Part shown: piece after piece, positions 16,096 through 24,206 of the stretch
How positions within the stretch are numbered: position 1 is the stretch's first letter
How the letters are laid out: each line of letters begins with the position of its first letter
DNA from: Sediminibacillus dalangtanensis
Lineage (GTDB): Bacteria > Bacillota > Bacilli > Bacillales > Amphibacillaceae
NCBI RefSeq assembly: GCF_017792025.1
Contig: NZ_CP046956.1
Coordinates: 3,100,001 to 3,164,000, forward strand
Direction of reading: 5' to 3'
DNA: 64,000 bases
Notes under the pieces: model-generated
Database searches by the model: none
Seen by the model: the letters and a program-made list of their open reading frames with translations, nothing else
What the model was told of the DNA's origin: nothing
Translations under genes and position numbers: made by a program

Positions 16096-18402
16096 GTGAA
16101 AGAAACGTTGTTCAAATTATACCAGCCGGAAAGCGGTACATTGAATGTACCTTATCAGCCGGATGAACAGACCAGGATAATCGAGAATCCCCCTCGGTTC
16201 ACCTGGATGCCGGCGAAGCTCGAAGATGACTTTTATACGCTGGAAATTTCCACCGACGCTGATTTTCCGCAGAAGAATACTTGGGCCTATCAGCCGATTC
16301 CACACAACCTGTTTACCCCGGATCGTCCTTTGCAGTCCGGCACCTATTATTGGCGTTATGCGCTGCTAGATCAGGAAGAACGGCAGGTCAGTGATTGGAG
16401 CAAAACCCGCCGTTTTACTATATCGGAAAATCTTCCGGAAACCCCTCTCCCGTGCCGAAGCATCCGATATGCAGAGGTGAACACCACTAGACCCCGGCTC
16501 TGGTTGACAGAACAGGCTTTGTCCGATTTCCGGTCTAATCTGTCTGCCGATCCGGATTATTGCCATTGGAAAAATTTTTACCGTCATTCCGTAGAACCGT
16601 ACCTGACCATGCCACTCATCAAGGAACCGGAGCCATATCCAAATCACCAGCGTACCGCGAAGCTGTGGCGGAAAATGTATATGGACTGCCAGCAGGTATT
16701 GCATGCGATCCGCCATTTAAGCGTTGCGGGTGTGATTCTGAAGGATGACAGTATCCTGTCAAAAGCGAAAGAATGGCTGCTCCATACAGCCAATTGGAAT
16801 CCGGACGGGCCAACGTCCAGGGACTACAATGATGAAGCCGCCTTTCGTATCGTCGGCGCACTTAGCTGGGGTTATGACTGGCTGCTTCCATACCTTTCCG
16901 AGGATGAGGCCGACTTTGTAAAGAAGCAGCTGGTCATCAGAACCGAGCAAGTTGCCTTCCACGTCATCGAACGATCGAAAATCCATCAGGTCCCATATGA
17001 CAGTCATGCTGTCCGCGCGTTGTCATCCGTTCTTATTCCCGCCGGAATTGCCTTGTTCGACGATGTTCCCGAGGCCAGAGAGTGGCTTGATTACACCGTC
17101 GAGTATTACAGCGGCCTTTATACCCCGTGGGGCGGGGCGGATGGCGGATGGGCTGAAGGCCCCCATTACTGGCTGACCGGTATGGCCTATGTCATCGAAG
17201 CAATGAACTTGTTGAAAAACTTCAACGGCTATGACCTGTATCAACGGCCATTTTTTCAAAATACCGGTGACTTCCCTTTGTATGTCTACCCACCCGACAC
17301 AAACCGCGCCAGCTTCGGGGACCATGCCAATCTTGGCGACCTCCCGGGATTGAAGGTGGGCTTCAACATCCGGCAATTTGCGGGTGTTACCGGGAATCCT
17401 TATTACCAATGGTATTACGAGCAGACTAAAAAGTATGATACCGACCCTTATGACAAGTTTTACAACAAAGGGTGGTGGGACTTTCATTTTGACGAAATGA
17501 TGTACCTGCACGATTATCCGGAAATCGAAGCTAAAGCCCCATCCGATATCTCTCCTGTAAAGTGGTTTAAAGATGTCGGCTGGGCCGCTATGCACAGCCG
17601 GATGGATGATCCGGAAGAACATATTATGTACCTGACAAAAAGCAGTCCTTACGGTTCGATCAGTCACAGTCACGGCGATCAAAACGCTTTTGTCCTGCAT
17701 GCCTTTGGGGATCCCTTGGCAATTCACAGCGGTTATTATGTCGCTTTTAACAGCACGATGCATACCAATTGGCGCAGGCAGACGATTTCCAAAAATGCCA
17801 TTCTGATCGACGGGAAAGGCCAGTATGCAGGGAAGGATAAGTTCCTGGCCAAGGATGCCTGCGGAAAAATCGAAGCCGTCGAACAGAAGAAAAATTATGC
17901 TTATATACGAGGCGATGCGACCGCCGCCTATCAACACGACGTCCCTTACTTAACACGTTATACCCGGGAAACGTATTTTGTCGATGACAGTTACTTCGTG
18001 CTTGTGGATACAGTTAACCTGGAACAGGATGCGGAACTCGACTGGCTGCTCCATACCCTTCAAGAGATGGAGCTTTCCCATCAATCTTTTGTGGTGAAAG
18101 GAAAAAAAGCAGCATTGGAGGGAAGATTTGTCCACTGCTCAAGCGGAGAATTGGCATTAAACCAATACAATGACTTTCCAGGCGTCGATCTAGATGAACT
18201 GGAAGGAAATCCGGTCCACTGGCGTTTGCAGGCTAAAACCCGTCCGGCATCCCAGCACCGGATTGTCACGCTGCTTCATCCGATGAAGAAAATGGAACCA
18301 GCCTATGTCTCTTACTTCATCGATGATCAGGGCTTTAGTCAACAATATTATTTTACAAAAGACGGCAAGACGTTCCGGTTGGAGCTGCCGAAGGAATTTT
18401 AA
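16096..18402 (+). CDS. Heparinase II/III-fold oligouronate lyase (PL15-like)
   Basis: The 768-residue protein has no signal peptide and so probably acts in the cytoplasm on imported oligosaccharides. Residues about 10-110 form an Ig-like, DUF4962-type N-terminal module (RIIENPPRFTWMP, YYWRYALLDQEERQVSDWS). An alpha/alpha-toroid follows (about 120-500, with GWAEGPHYWLTGMAYVIEAM), then the heparinase II/III beta-sandwich opening with SHSHGDQNAFVLHAFGD. This layout matches exolytic oligo-alginate lyases of PL15 and related heparinases. The start is the GTG at 16096, preceded by AGAGGAGGT; the in-frame ATG at 16063 has no such site. Substrate preference (alginate, heparin-like or other) cannot be fixed from sequence; the AlgQ-like importer favours alginate. 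Confidence 0.85.
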   Translation: MKETLFKLYQPESGTLNVPYQPDEQTRIIENPPRFTWMPAKLEDDFYTLEISTDADFPQKNTWAYQPIPHNLFTPDRPLQSGTYYWRYALLDQEERQVSDWSKTRRFTISENLPETPLPCRSIRYAEVNTTRPRLWLTEQALSDFRSNLSADPDYCHWKNFYRHSVEPYLTMPLIKEPEPYPNHQRTAKLWRKMYMDCQQVLHAIRHLSVAGVILKDDSILSKAKEWLLHTANWNPDGPTSRDYNDEAAFRIVGALSWGYDWLLPYLSEDEADFVKKQLVIRTEQVAFHVIERSKIHQVPYDSHAVRALSSVLIPAGIALFDDVPEAREWLDYTVEYYSGLYTPWGGADGGWAEGPHYWLTGMAYVIEAMNLLKNFNGYDLYQRPFFQNTGDFPLYVYPPDTNRASFGDHANLGDLPGLKVGFNIRQFAGVTGNPYYQWYYEQTKKYDTDPYDKFYNKGWWDFHFDEMMYLHDYPEIEAKAPSDISPVKWFKDVGWAAMHSRMDDPEEHIMYLTKSSPYGSISHSHGDQNAFVLHAFGDPLAIHSGYYVAFNSTMHTNWRRQTISKNAILIDGKGQYAGKDKFLAKDACGKIEAVEQKKNYAYIRGDATAAYQHDVPYLTRYTRETYFVDDSYFVLVDTVNLEQDAELDWLLHTLQEMELSHQSFVVKGKKAALEGRFVHCSSGELALNQYNDFPGVDLDELEGNPVHWRLQAKTRPASQHRIVTLLHPMKKMEPAYVSYFIDDQGFSQQYYFTKDGKTFRLELPKEF

Positions 18403-18432
18403 TCTCCGATTTATCAGGTTAACCGTAATCAG

Positions 18433-18470
18433 CGAGAGTCTTTTCATCCTGAAGGGCTCTCGTTGTTTTT
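18433..18470 (+). terminator. Terminator after the heparinase-fold lyase
   Basis: CGAGAG and CTCTCG (18433-18438 and 18457-18462) close a hairpin followed by TTGTTTTTT. It separates the lyase gene from the secreted lyase, whose start lies 34 bp beyond, so read-through or a promoter inside this short gap must drive the latter. Confidence 0.6.
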
Positions 18471-18503
18471 TAAAGGAGAAAACAAAACGAAAGGCGGAGA
18501 AGT

Positions 18504-21002
18504 ATGAAAAGTAGAATCGTGTGGTTCAGCCTTGTCTGTTTGTCACTTTGGGCTTGTTTGTCTGTCTTGCCCGACAATAGTCTCCATGCTGCAGAAACGG
18601 TTTCCCACTATCCTGTCATCGATGTCTCTGCAAGTGTCCATGATGGCAATGTCCCGGAAAACACACTGGATGACAATCTGTCGACAAGATGGTCGGCTCA
18701 AGGAAACGGCCAATGGATTCAGTATGATTTAGGAAGCATCCAGGAGTTGGGCTATCTTGGCCTGGCTTTCTATAACGGCGATATTCGTTCCACTACTGTG
18801 GATATCGAACTGTCGATCGACGGTGAAGAATGGAGCAGAGTTGTTGAACAGCAGGAAAGCAGCGGTACATCCATCAACCTGGAAGCCTTTGACTTTCCAG
18901 ATCAAGAAGCGAGGTATGTAAGAATTATCGGTCACGGCAATTCGAGGAACGATTGGAATAGCATGACGGCTGCCCATATCTATCCTCCCAACCCTGACGG
19001 TCCCATCGTGGAGGAATTAGAGGCTATTGACCCCGGTCCAGTACCGGACGCCCAACCATTCACAAAGGCGGGGCTCTATTATCCCGACAAAACACCTTAT
19101 ACACCACCCTCTCCACATCCGGTGACCGGGAAGACCATCCATGTCACTGACTTTGGAGCTGATTTACAGGATAACAGCAACGATGATACAGCTGCCATTA
19201 ATGCCGCTATACAAGCTGCCGACCCTGGAGATGAAGTGTATTTTCCTGATGGAACTTACAACTTGAATAGCACCATGGATAATGACTTTACCTCCCACAT
19301 TTACTTAAAGGATGAAGTAAATCTTCGTGGCGAAACTGAAACAGGTGTGTTATTGGTATCCGACTTTGATATGAATGATGTTCCCAACAGCAAAGTCATG
19401 ACTGCCTATGGAAAACACGATTTGACGATATCCAATCTGACCATCACTTCCACTTTTGATGGCAATTATTCAGAAAATCCAAGTGAAAATAATCCTGATC
19501 GCGGCGGACCTGCATACGGAATCTTTGTTGCCGATTCTGCCGGACAGCCCTCCCATCACATTACTGTAAACAATATCACCATCGAAAAATTTCAACGCAT
19601 GGGAGTGAGAATCGAAAAAAGCAACCGGAACACCGTCGAACAGGTAACTTTTAGAAATGCGACGGATGTCGGCGGTGGTGGCGCCGGCTATGGAGTCGGA
19701 ATCCAGGGGATACAAGGCATCGACAGGCTGGGGCACGCCAATGACACGTATTTTAATGTAGTTAAAAACAGCCATTTCGAGGGTCCCTATCTTCGCCACG
19801 GATCGTTGATCCAAAACTATGCCCACAACAACCTGGTCGAGCACAACACCTATCGGGGAATTATCCATGATGCAGTCGACTTGCATGGCCAGCGGGAATA
19901 TTTGAATGAGGTACGCCATAACCATTTAGTCAATATCCCACGTGGCGGAATCGGAGTCGGTAATACCGGCGGGACGCCGCCAAATTCCCATTCTGCTTCG
20001 GGGGCAGGAAATTATATCCACCATAATACGTTAAAGGATACGCGGGACGGCATAATCGTCATGATGGGTTCACCGGAAACAGTGATAAAGAGCAACAAAG
20101 TCATGCATACATCGACGCCGGCCAACGCGAAAGGTATCTATTTATTGAATGCGCCAGGTACGATCGTTAAGAACAATAAAATAGTGAACAACAACGCCGA
20201 GGGTTTCTGGGGTATTTTTATTGCAGAAGACGACGGGGATACACGTAACGGCGGCAAGGGTGCCGGAATACCGGAAAATATATTAGTAGAAAAAAATAAA
20301 CTAATTGGCAATAGCAACGGAATTCGTGTAGAAGCAGGAAAAGAGATTAGAATCAACGATAATATCATTCGGCGGACAGCCGGTGAGGATTATGTCAATT
20401 TGATAGAAGATGAACCAATCAGCCAGTCCCTAGCACCTTCCGATGATGCATTAATAGACTTTGAGAGGCCTGAGTCAAATTACGGAGTCATGAACAAGGA
20501 CTTGATTGACACAGGAGCTCCTGACCGCAACTTTTATAAGTACTTCAATATCAAACAAAATCCAGCCGGCAGCAAAGGAAGAATGGCACTCTATCAATTT
20601 GACTTGCATGATTTCGAAGGAATAGAGTCGGCTGAACTCCAACTGACAGGGAAGACCGGCAGCAATACCTCTTCCGTCACACTTGCAGTCTATGGAGTTC
20701 TAAGCAATGAATGGCAGGAGGATTCTGTCACCTGGAGTAACGCCCCCAATGTTGCTGCAGACAGAGTCGAGGTAACCGGAATTGGTGATTCAGCATTTTT
20801 CCTGGGAACCATTACTGTCGACCAAGCTGAAACAACCCTGCATGAATTGGATGTAACAGCATTTGTGGAGGAATATGGTACGGAAGCGATCAGTTTTCTT
20901 GTCGCTGATACACAAGGACAGAATGGTAACATCAATCTCTACTCAAAAGAAGAAACCAACGAAACCCGCAGGCCAGCCTTGAAAATCACCGCCAAACCAT
21001 AG
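18504..21002 (+). CDS. Secreted multimodular beta-helix lyase (PL31-like) with CBM32/F5-8C and CBM96-like modules
   Basis: An 832-residue secreted protein with a Sec signal peptide (cleavage probably after LHA, about residue 29). Residues about 35-165 form an F5/8-type C/CBM32 jelly roll (NTLDDNLSTRWSAQGNGQWIQYDLGS). Residues about 210-640 are a right-handed parallel beta-helix beginning VTDFGADLQDNSNDDTAAI, with HDAVDLHGQREYLNEVRHNH near its middle as the likely catalytic face. Residues about 650-832 resemble the DNRLRE/CBM96 module (EWQEDSVTWSNAP, LDVTAFVEEYG), known from alginate lyases. A PL31-type alginate lyase is my best guess; an epimerase or another uronate-active beta-helix enzyme is possible. 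It would generate the oligosaccharides imported by the upstream transporter. GGCGGAGAAG precedes the ATG. Confidence 0.83.
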   Translation: MKSRIVWFSLVCLSLWACLSVLPDNSLHAAETVSHYPVIDVSASVHDGNVPENTLDDNLSTRWSAQGNGQWIQYDLGSIQELGYLGLAFYNGDIRSTTVDIELSIDGEEWSRVVEQQESSGTSINLEAFDFPDQEARYVRIIGHGNSRNDWNSMTAAHIYPPNPDGPIVEELEAIDPGPVPDAQPFTKAGLYYPDKTPYTPPSPHPVTGKTIHVTDFGADLQDNSNDDTAAINAAIQAADPGDEVYFPDGTYNLNSTMDNDFTSHIYLKDEVNLRGETETGVLLVSDFDMNDVPNSKVMTAYGKHDLTISNLTITSTFDGNYSENPSENNPDRGGPAYGIFVADSAGQPSHHITVNNITIEKFQRMGVRIEKSNRNTVEQVTFRNATDVGGGGAGYGVGIQGIQGIDRLGHANDTYFNVVKNSHFEGPYLRHGSLIQNYAHNNLVEHNTYRGIIHDAVDLHGQREYLNEVRHNHLVNIPRGGIGVGNTGGTPPNSHSASGAGNYIHHNTLKDTRDGIIVMMGSPETVIKSNKVMHTSTPANAKGIYLLNAPGTIVKNNKIVNNNAEGFWGIFIAEDDGDTRNGGKGAGIPENILVEKNKLIGNSNGIRVEAGKEIRINDNIIRRTAGEDYVNLIEDEPISQSLAPSDDALIDFERPESNYGVMNKDLIDTGAPDRNFYKYFNIKQNPAGSKGRMALYQFDLHDFEGIESAELQLTGKTGSNTSSVTLAVYGVLSNEWQEDSVTWSNAPNVAADRVEVTGIGDSAFFLGTITVDQAETTLHELDVTAFVEEYGTEAISFLVADTQGQNGNINLYSKEETNETRRPALKITAKP

Positions 21003-21019
21003 AACATCCTTAAAAAGCA

Positions 21020-21054
21020 GTCTCCGGTTGGATTTCAACCGGAGACTTATTTTG
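21020..21054. terminator. Strong terminator, probably bidirectional
   Basis: GTCTCCGGTTG (21020-21030) pairs perfectly with CAACCGGAGAC (21036-21046) over a five-base loop. A T-rich tract follows on the plus strand and TTTTTAAGG follows on the minus strand. It can end the plus-strand lyase operon and the convergent glucosidase gene. Confidence 0.8.
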
Positions 21055-21117
21055 CAGGGACAGTCCCCCATCGCTCTACCAAGACGCAGTGCTACCATGT
21101 TGGGGGACTGTCCCTGC
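21054..21117. repeat. MITE-like palindromic repeat, copy C
   Basis: Perfect 17-bp terminal inverted repeats, GCAGGGACAGTCCCCCA and TGGGGGACTGTCCCTGC, flank a 30-nt centre almost identical to that of the copy at 7405-7466. Each arm itself contains a GGGACAGTCCC palindrome, so alternative hairpins are possible. It abuts the preceding terminator and the stop of the glucosidase gene. Confidence 0.8.
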
Positions 21118-21120
21118 TAT

Positions 21121-22806
21121 TTATGTTAGTTTATAAACGAATGTTTCGTATGGTTGAATGGCTACTTCAGTCAGGTTATCTTGATTGGTCCTATCAGGAT
21201 TGTTCGTGATCAATAACTCCTGTTGTTTGCCGCCTGTTATATCCGTGAAGCTGCGCTTTTGCTCATTGCTGCTGAAATTGCAGACAACCAGCAGGGTTTC
21301 CTTATGAAGCGACCTGGTGTAGGCGAATATTTCTTCGTCCTCCTCCAGCGATAGCTGGTAATCTCCATAGACAATTGCCTTCTCTTGCTTCCGTAGTTCA
21401 ATCAGCCTTTGATAGAAATAGAAGATAGAATCCGGATCCGACAGCGCATTCTCGACATTGATTTCTTGATAATTCGGGTTAACATGCAGCCATGGCTCCC
21501 CTGTCGTGAACCCGGCATTCTCACTTGCGTCCCACTGGACCGGTGTCCTGGCATTATCCCGGCTTCTTGCATAGATTGCTTCGAGCAATTCGGCCGAATC
21601 AACCCCTTCTTCTTTCATCCGCTCTTCATACCAATTCAACGTTTCAATATCGCGACATTCTTCTATGGAAGGAAACGGTACGTTTGTCATACCGATTTCT
21701 TCCCCCTGGTAAATATATGGTGTCCCCTTCATCAAATGTAGACAGACTGCCAGCATTTTTGCCGATTGTTCACGATATGGCCCATCGTCTCCGAACCGGG
21801 AAACGGCCCGTGGTTGATCGTGATTATTCCAGTACAGGCTGTTCCATCCCTTTTTCTCCAGTCCTTTTTGCCACTTGGTCATGATCTCCTTCAGTTCTGT
21901 CAACTTCCAAGGCAGGTTGTCCCATTTTCCGTTCGGTCCGTTTCCTATTCCGACGTGTTCAAAATGGAAGACCATCTGTAACTCATTCCGATCTTCAGCA
22001 GTAAATTTCTTCGCTTCTTCCACCGTAACACCAGGCATTTCGCCTACTGTCAAAATGTCATAATTTGATAAAACTTTCTGATTCATTTCCTGTAAAAATT
22101 CGTGGATTCTCGGTCCCTGTGCGAAGAATCTGGCCCCATCAGCAAAACGCTGCCCCGGTTCCGCTGCCCCATCCGGAAAGCGTTGATCTTTTGATAGAAA
22201 ATTAATGACATCCATCCGGAATCCGTCGACCCCTTTATCGAGCCACCAGCGCATCATCTGATAGACATCTTCCCGTACATCTGGATTTTCCCAATTCAAG
22301 TCCGGCTGCTTTTTACTAAAAAGATGCAGGTAGTATTCATCGGTTTTTTCATCGTACTCCCAAGCGGAACCGCTGAAAGCTGACACCCAGTTGTTCGGCT
22401 CTCTGCCATCCTTGCCAGACTTCCAAATATAATAGTCCCGTTTCGGATTATCTTTGGATGATTTGGACTCGACAAACCAGGCGTGTTCATCGGAAGTATG
22501 ATTGACAACCAGGTCCATAACCAGCTTCAAATCGCGTTTATGCATTTCGTGCAACAGTTCATCAAAATCATCCATTGATCCGAATTCTTCCATAATTTCA
22601 TGGTAATTCCTTATGTCATAGCCATTATCATCGTTCGGTGAATCGTAAACCGGTGACAACCAAACCACGTCAACCCCAAGCTTTTTCAAATAATCAAGCT
22701 TTCCGGTGATTCCTTTAATGTCGCCGATTCCGTCTCCATTGCTGTCAAGGAAGCTTCTTGGATAAATCTGATAAATAACGCTCTCTTTCCACCATTGTTC
22801 GCTCAT
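21121..22806 (-). CDS. Oligo-1,6-glucosidase (GH13_31)
   Basis: This cytosolic enzyme hydrolyses non-reducing alpha-glucosidic bonds of isomalto-oligosaccharides. At 561 residues it has the standard length. Catalytic residues are D199 (DGFRMDVINF), E256 (TVGEM) and D330 (NNHDQP); the calcium-type loop DSNGDGIGD occurs at 21-29. Val200 directly after the nucleophile is the residue associated with alpha-1,6 preference in this subfamily (known), whereas alpha-1,4 enzymes have Ala there. A perfect GTAAACGTTTAC operator lies 22 bp upstream and the divergent-looking but same-strand LacI gene lies 81 bp upstream, so the pair probably forms one regulated unit. Confidence 0.93.
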   Translation of the reverse strand: MSEQWWKESVIYQIYPRSFLDSNGDGIGDIKGITGKLDYLKKLGVDVVWLSPVYDSPNDDNGYDIRNYHEIMEEFGSMDDFDELLHEMHKRDLKLVMDLVVNHTSDEHAWFVESKSSKDNPKRDYYIWKSGKDGREPNNWVSAFSGSAWEYDEKTDEYYLHLFSKKQPDLNWENPDVREDVYQMMRWWLDKGVDGFRMDVINFLSKDQRFPDGAAEPGQRFADGARFFAQGPRIHEFLQEMNQKVLSNYDILTVGEMPGVTVEEAKKFTAEDRNELQMVFHFEHVGIGNGPNGKWDNLPWKLTELKEIMTKWQKGLEKKGWNSLYWNNHDQPRAVSRFGDDGPYREQSAKMLAVCLHLMKGTPYIYQGEEIGMTNVPFPSIEECRDIETLNWYEERMKEEGVDSAELLEAIYARSRDNARTPVQWDASENAGFTTGEPWLHVNPNYQEINVENALSDPDSIFYFYQRLIELRKQEKAIVYGDYQLSLEEDEEIFAYTRSLHKETLLVVCNFSSNEQKRSFTDITGGKQQELLITNNPDRTNQDNLTEVAIQPYETFVYKLT

Positions 22807-22827
22807 CTCTTCTCCTCCTCGGTTTGC

Positions 22828-22839
22828 GTAAACGTTTAC
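22828..22839. promoter_or_regulatory. LacI-family operator before the glucosidase gene
   Basis: GTAAACGTTTAC is a perfect 12-bp palindrome with the central CG typical of LacI/CcpA sites. It sits between the regulator stop and the glucosidase start. Two related sites (GTAAACGTTTTC) occur upstream of the regulator. Confidence 0.65.
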
Positions 22840-22887
22840 TCTTTTTCGTGTACAAGATGGCTTGCTGATTCTCGCAAGCCATACTGC

Positions 22888-23898
22888 TCATACCAATTGC
22901 TTCACGGATTGTCGCTCAATGATACGGTGCGGCATGATAATGCTTTTTCCGGGCGTTCCCGTTTCCATTCCCTCGAATAGTAATTCTGCCGCCTTTTTCC
23001 CCATATCCCGCAATGGCTGTTCCACTGTCGTCAATGGAGGGATGGCCATTTCAGATATTTTCAAGTTGTCATAGCCGATAATCGACAGTTGATCCGGAAT
23101 TCGGACGTTCATTTGGTAAGCTGTCGAAAGTGCCCCTACTGCCATTTCATCACTCGCAGCAAACACGGCCGTTACATCCGTCGCCGTTTCGTAAAATTGG
23201 GTAAACAACGATCTACCATCCTCGTAGGAAAATCCGTCTGCAGCAAAAACAAGGGAATCTTCCCCTTTCAATCCAGAATCGAGTAAAGCTTCCCTATAAC
23301 CATCTATCCGGGGCTTTCCCGCTACGCTATCATCTGGATTGCCACTTAACATGGCAATACGGCGGTGACCTTTTTTAATGAGATATGCAGTAGCTGTATA
23401 AGCAGCATCCTTGTCGTCCACCTTTACATATGGAAGCGGATGCTTTTTTGACTTTGTCGACACCAATACCGCAGGAATATTCATTGCAGTAATCGCATTG
23501 TAATACGTTTCCGTCAATAAAGAACTGCCAAAGATGACCCCTTCGACCCGCTTTTCGGACAATAGCTGAAGATAATCCAGCGTTTTTTCCCCACTTGAAG
23601 AAGTATTGCAAAAGATTACGCTATGCCCACACCGATGAGCCACCTCTTCTAATCCGTAGAGCAATTCTGAAGTCAACATGCCAGACACGTCAGGAAACAA
23701 CACACCGATTGTTTGGGTTTTGTTATTGATCAATCCACGTGCAACAGCGTTTGGCCGATAGCCCAGCTCCTCTACCGCCTGCCTTACAAGATTCTCCGTT
23801 TTGGTGGAATAACCAACTGAAGTGTGATTCAAAATCCGCGACACCGTAGCGATCGATACATTGGCATGTTTGGCTACATCTTTGATGGTTGGTTTCAT
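22888..23898 (-). CDS. LacI-family regulator of the glucosidase gene
   Basis: An N-terminal LacI helix-turn-helix (TIKDVAKHANVSIATVSRILN) is followed by a hinge helix and a periplasmic-binding-protein-like effector domain (TIGVLFPDVSGMLTSELLYGLEEVA; MAVGALSTAYQMNVRIPDQLSIIGYDNLKISEMAIPPLTTV). At 336 residues it has the normal length. It is on the same strand as, and directly upstream of, the oligo-1,6-glucosidase gene, and the flanking GTAAACGTTT sites suggest autoregulation and a malto- or isomalto-oligosaccharide effector (inference). Confidence 0.92.
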   Translation of the reverse strand: MKPTIKDVAKHANVSIATVSRILNHTSVGYSTKTENLVRQAVEELGYRPNAVARGLINNKTQTIGVLFPDVSGMLTSELLYGLEEVAHRCGHSVIFCNTSSSGEKTLDYLQLLSEKRVEGVIFGSSLLTETYYNAITAMNIPAVLVSTKSKKHPLPYVKVDDKDAAYTATAYLIKKGHRRIAMLSGNPDDSVAGKPRIDGYREALLDSGLKGEDSLVFAADGFSYEDGRSLFTQFYETATDVTAVFAASDEMAVGALSTAYQMNVRIPDQLSIIGYDNLKISEMAIPPLTTVEQPLRDMGKKAAELLFEGMETGTPGKSIIMPHRIIERQSVKQLV

Positions 23899-23926
23899 AA
23901 TAATCTCCCTTAGTTAGAACCAAAGA

Positions 23927-23938
23927 GTAAACGTTTTC
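23927..23938. promoter_or_regulatory. LacI-family operator, promoter of the regulator
   Basis: GTAAACGTTTTC lies 28 bp upstream of the LacI start. It is identical to the site at 24025-24036, 98 bp away, a spacing that would allow looping or independent control of the divergent zwf gene. Confidence 0.55.
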
Positions 23939-24024
23939 TTTTCTCTTATGCTTGTAAGTTTACTTAAACGCTGTGAGGGTGTCAACGAAACTGTCGGGGA
24001 CTTTCAAAAAAAGAAAGCGAATTC

Positions 24025-24036
24025 GTAAACGTTTTC
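24025..24036. promoter_or_regulatory. LacI-family or cre-like operator between the regulator and zwf
   Basis: GTAAACGTTTTC is an exact second copy of the 23927 site. It lies about 35 bp upstream of the proposed zwf -35 element, so it may couple zwf to sugar availability or serve only the regulator. Confidence 0.5.
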
Positions 24037-24070
24037 CTGAAAAGATGCACCAAATCAGGGTTCAATAATT

Positions 24071-24098
24071 TTGTCATTCGATACTTACATGGTATGGT
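24071..24098 (+). promoter_or_regulatory. Possible zwf promoter
   Basis: TTGTCA (24071-24076) and TATGGT (24093-24098) are separated by 16 bp, an acceptable sigma-A spacing. The start codon lies 108 bp downstream. The match is moderate and untested. Confidence 0.35.
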
Positions 24099-24206
24099 AG
24101 AAAGAAACGTCTCCTTGTAATTTTTCATCACGCACAGACGTTTTTAATCATTCATCTATCACATACTAAACATAACTATAAATGATAAAGTGAGGTCAAG
24201 AACGTT

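Noticed and set aside
17023..17937. 304-residue open frame on the minus strand inside the heparinase-fold lyase gene
   Set aside because: It lies antisense to a clearly real gene, has low-complexity Ile/Val-rich sequence, and has no ribosome site; it is a codon-bias shadow.
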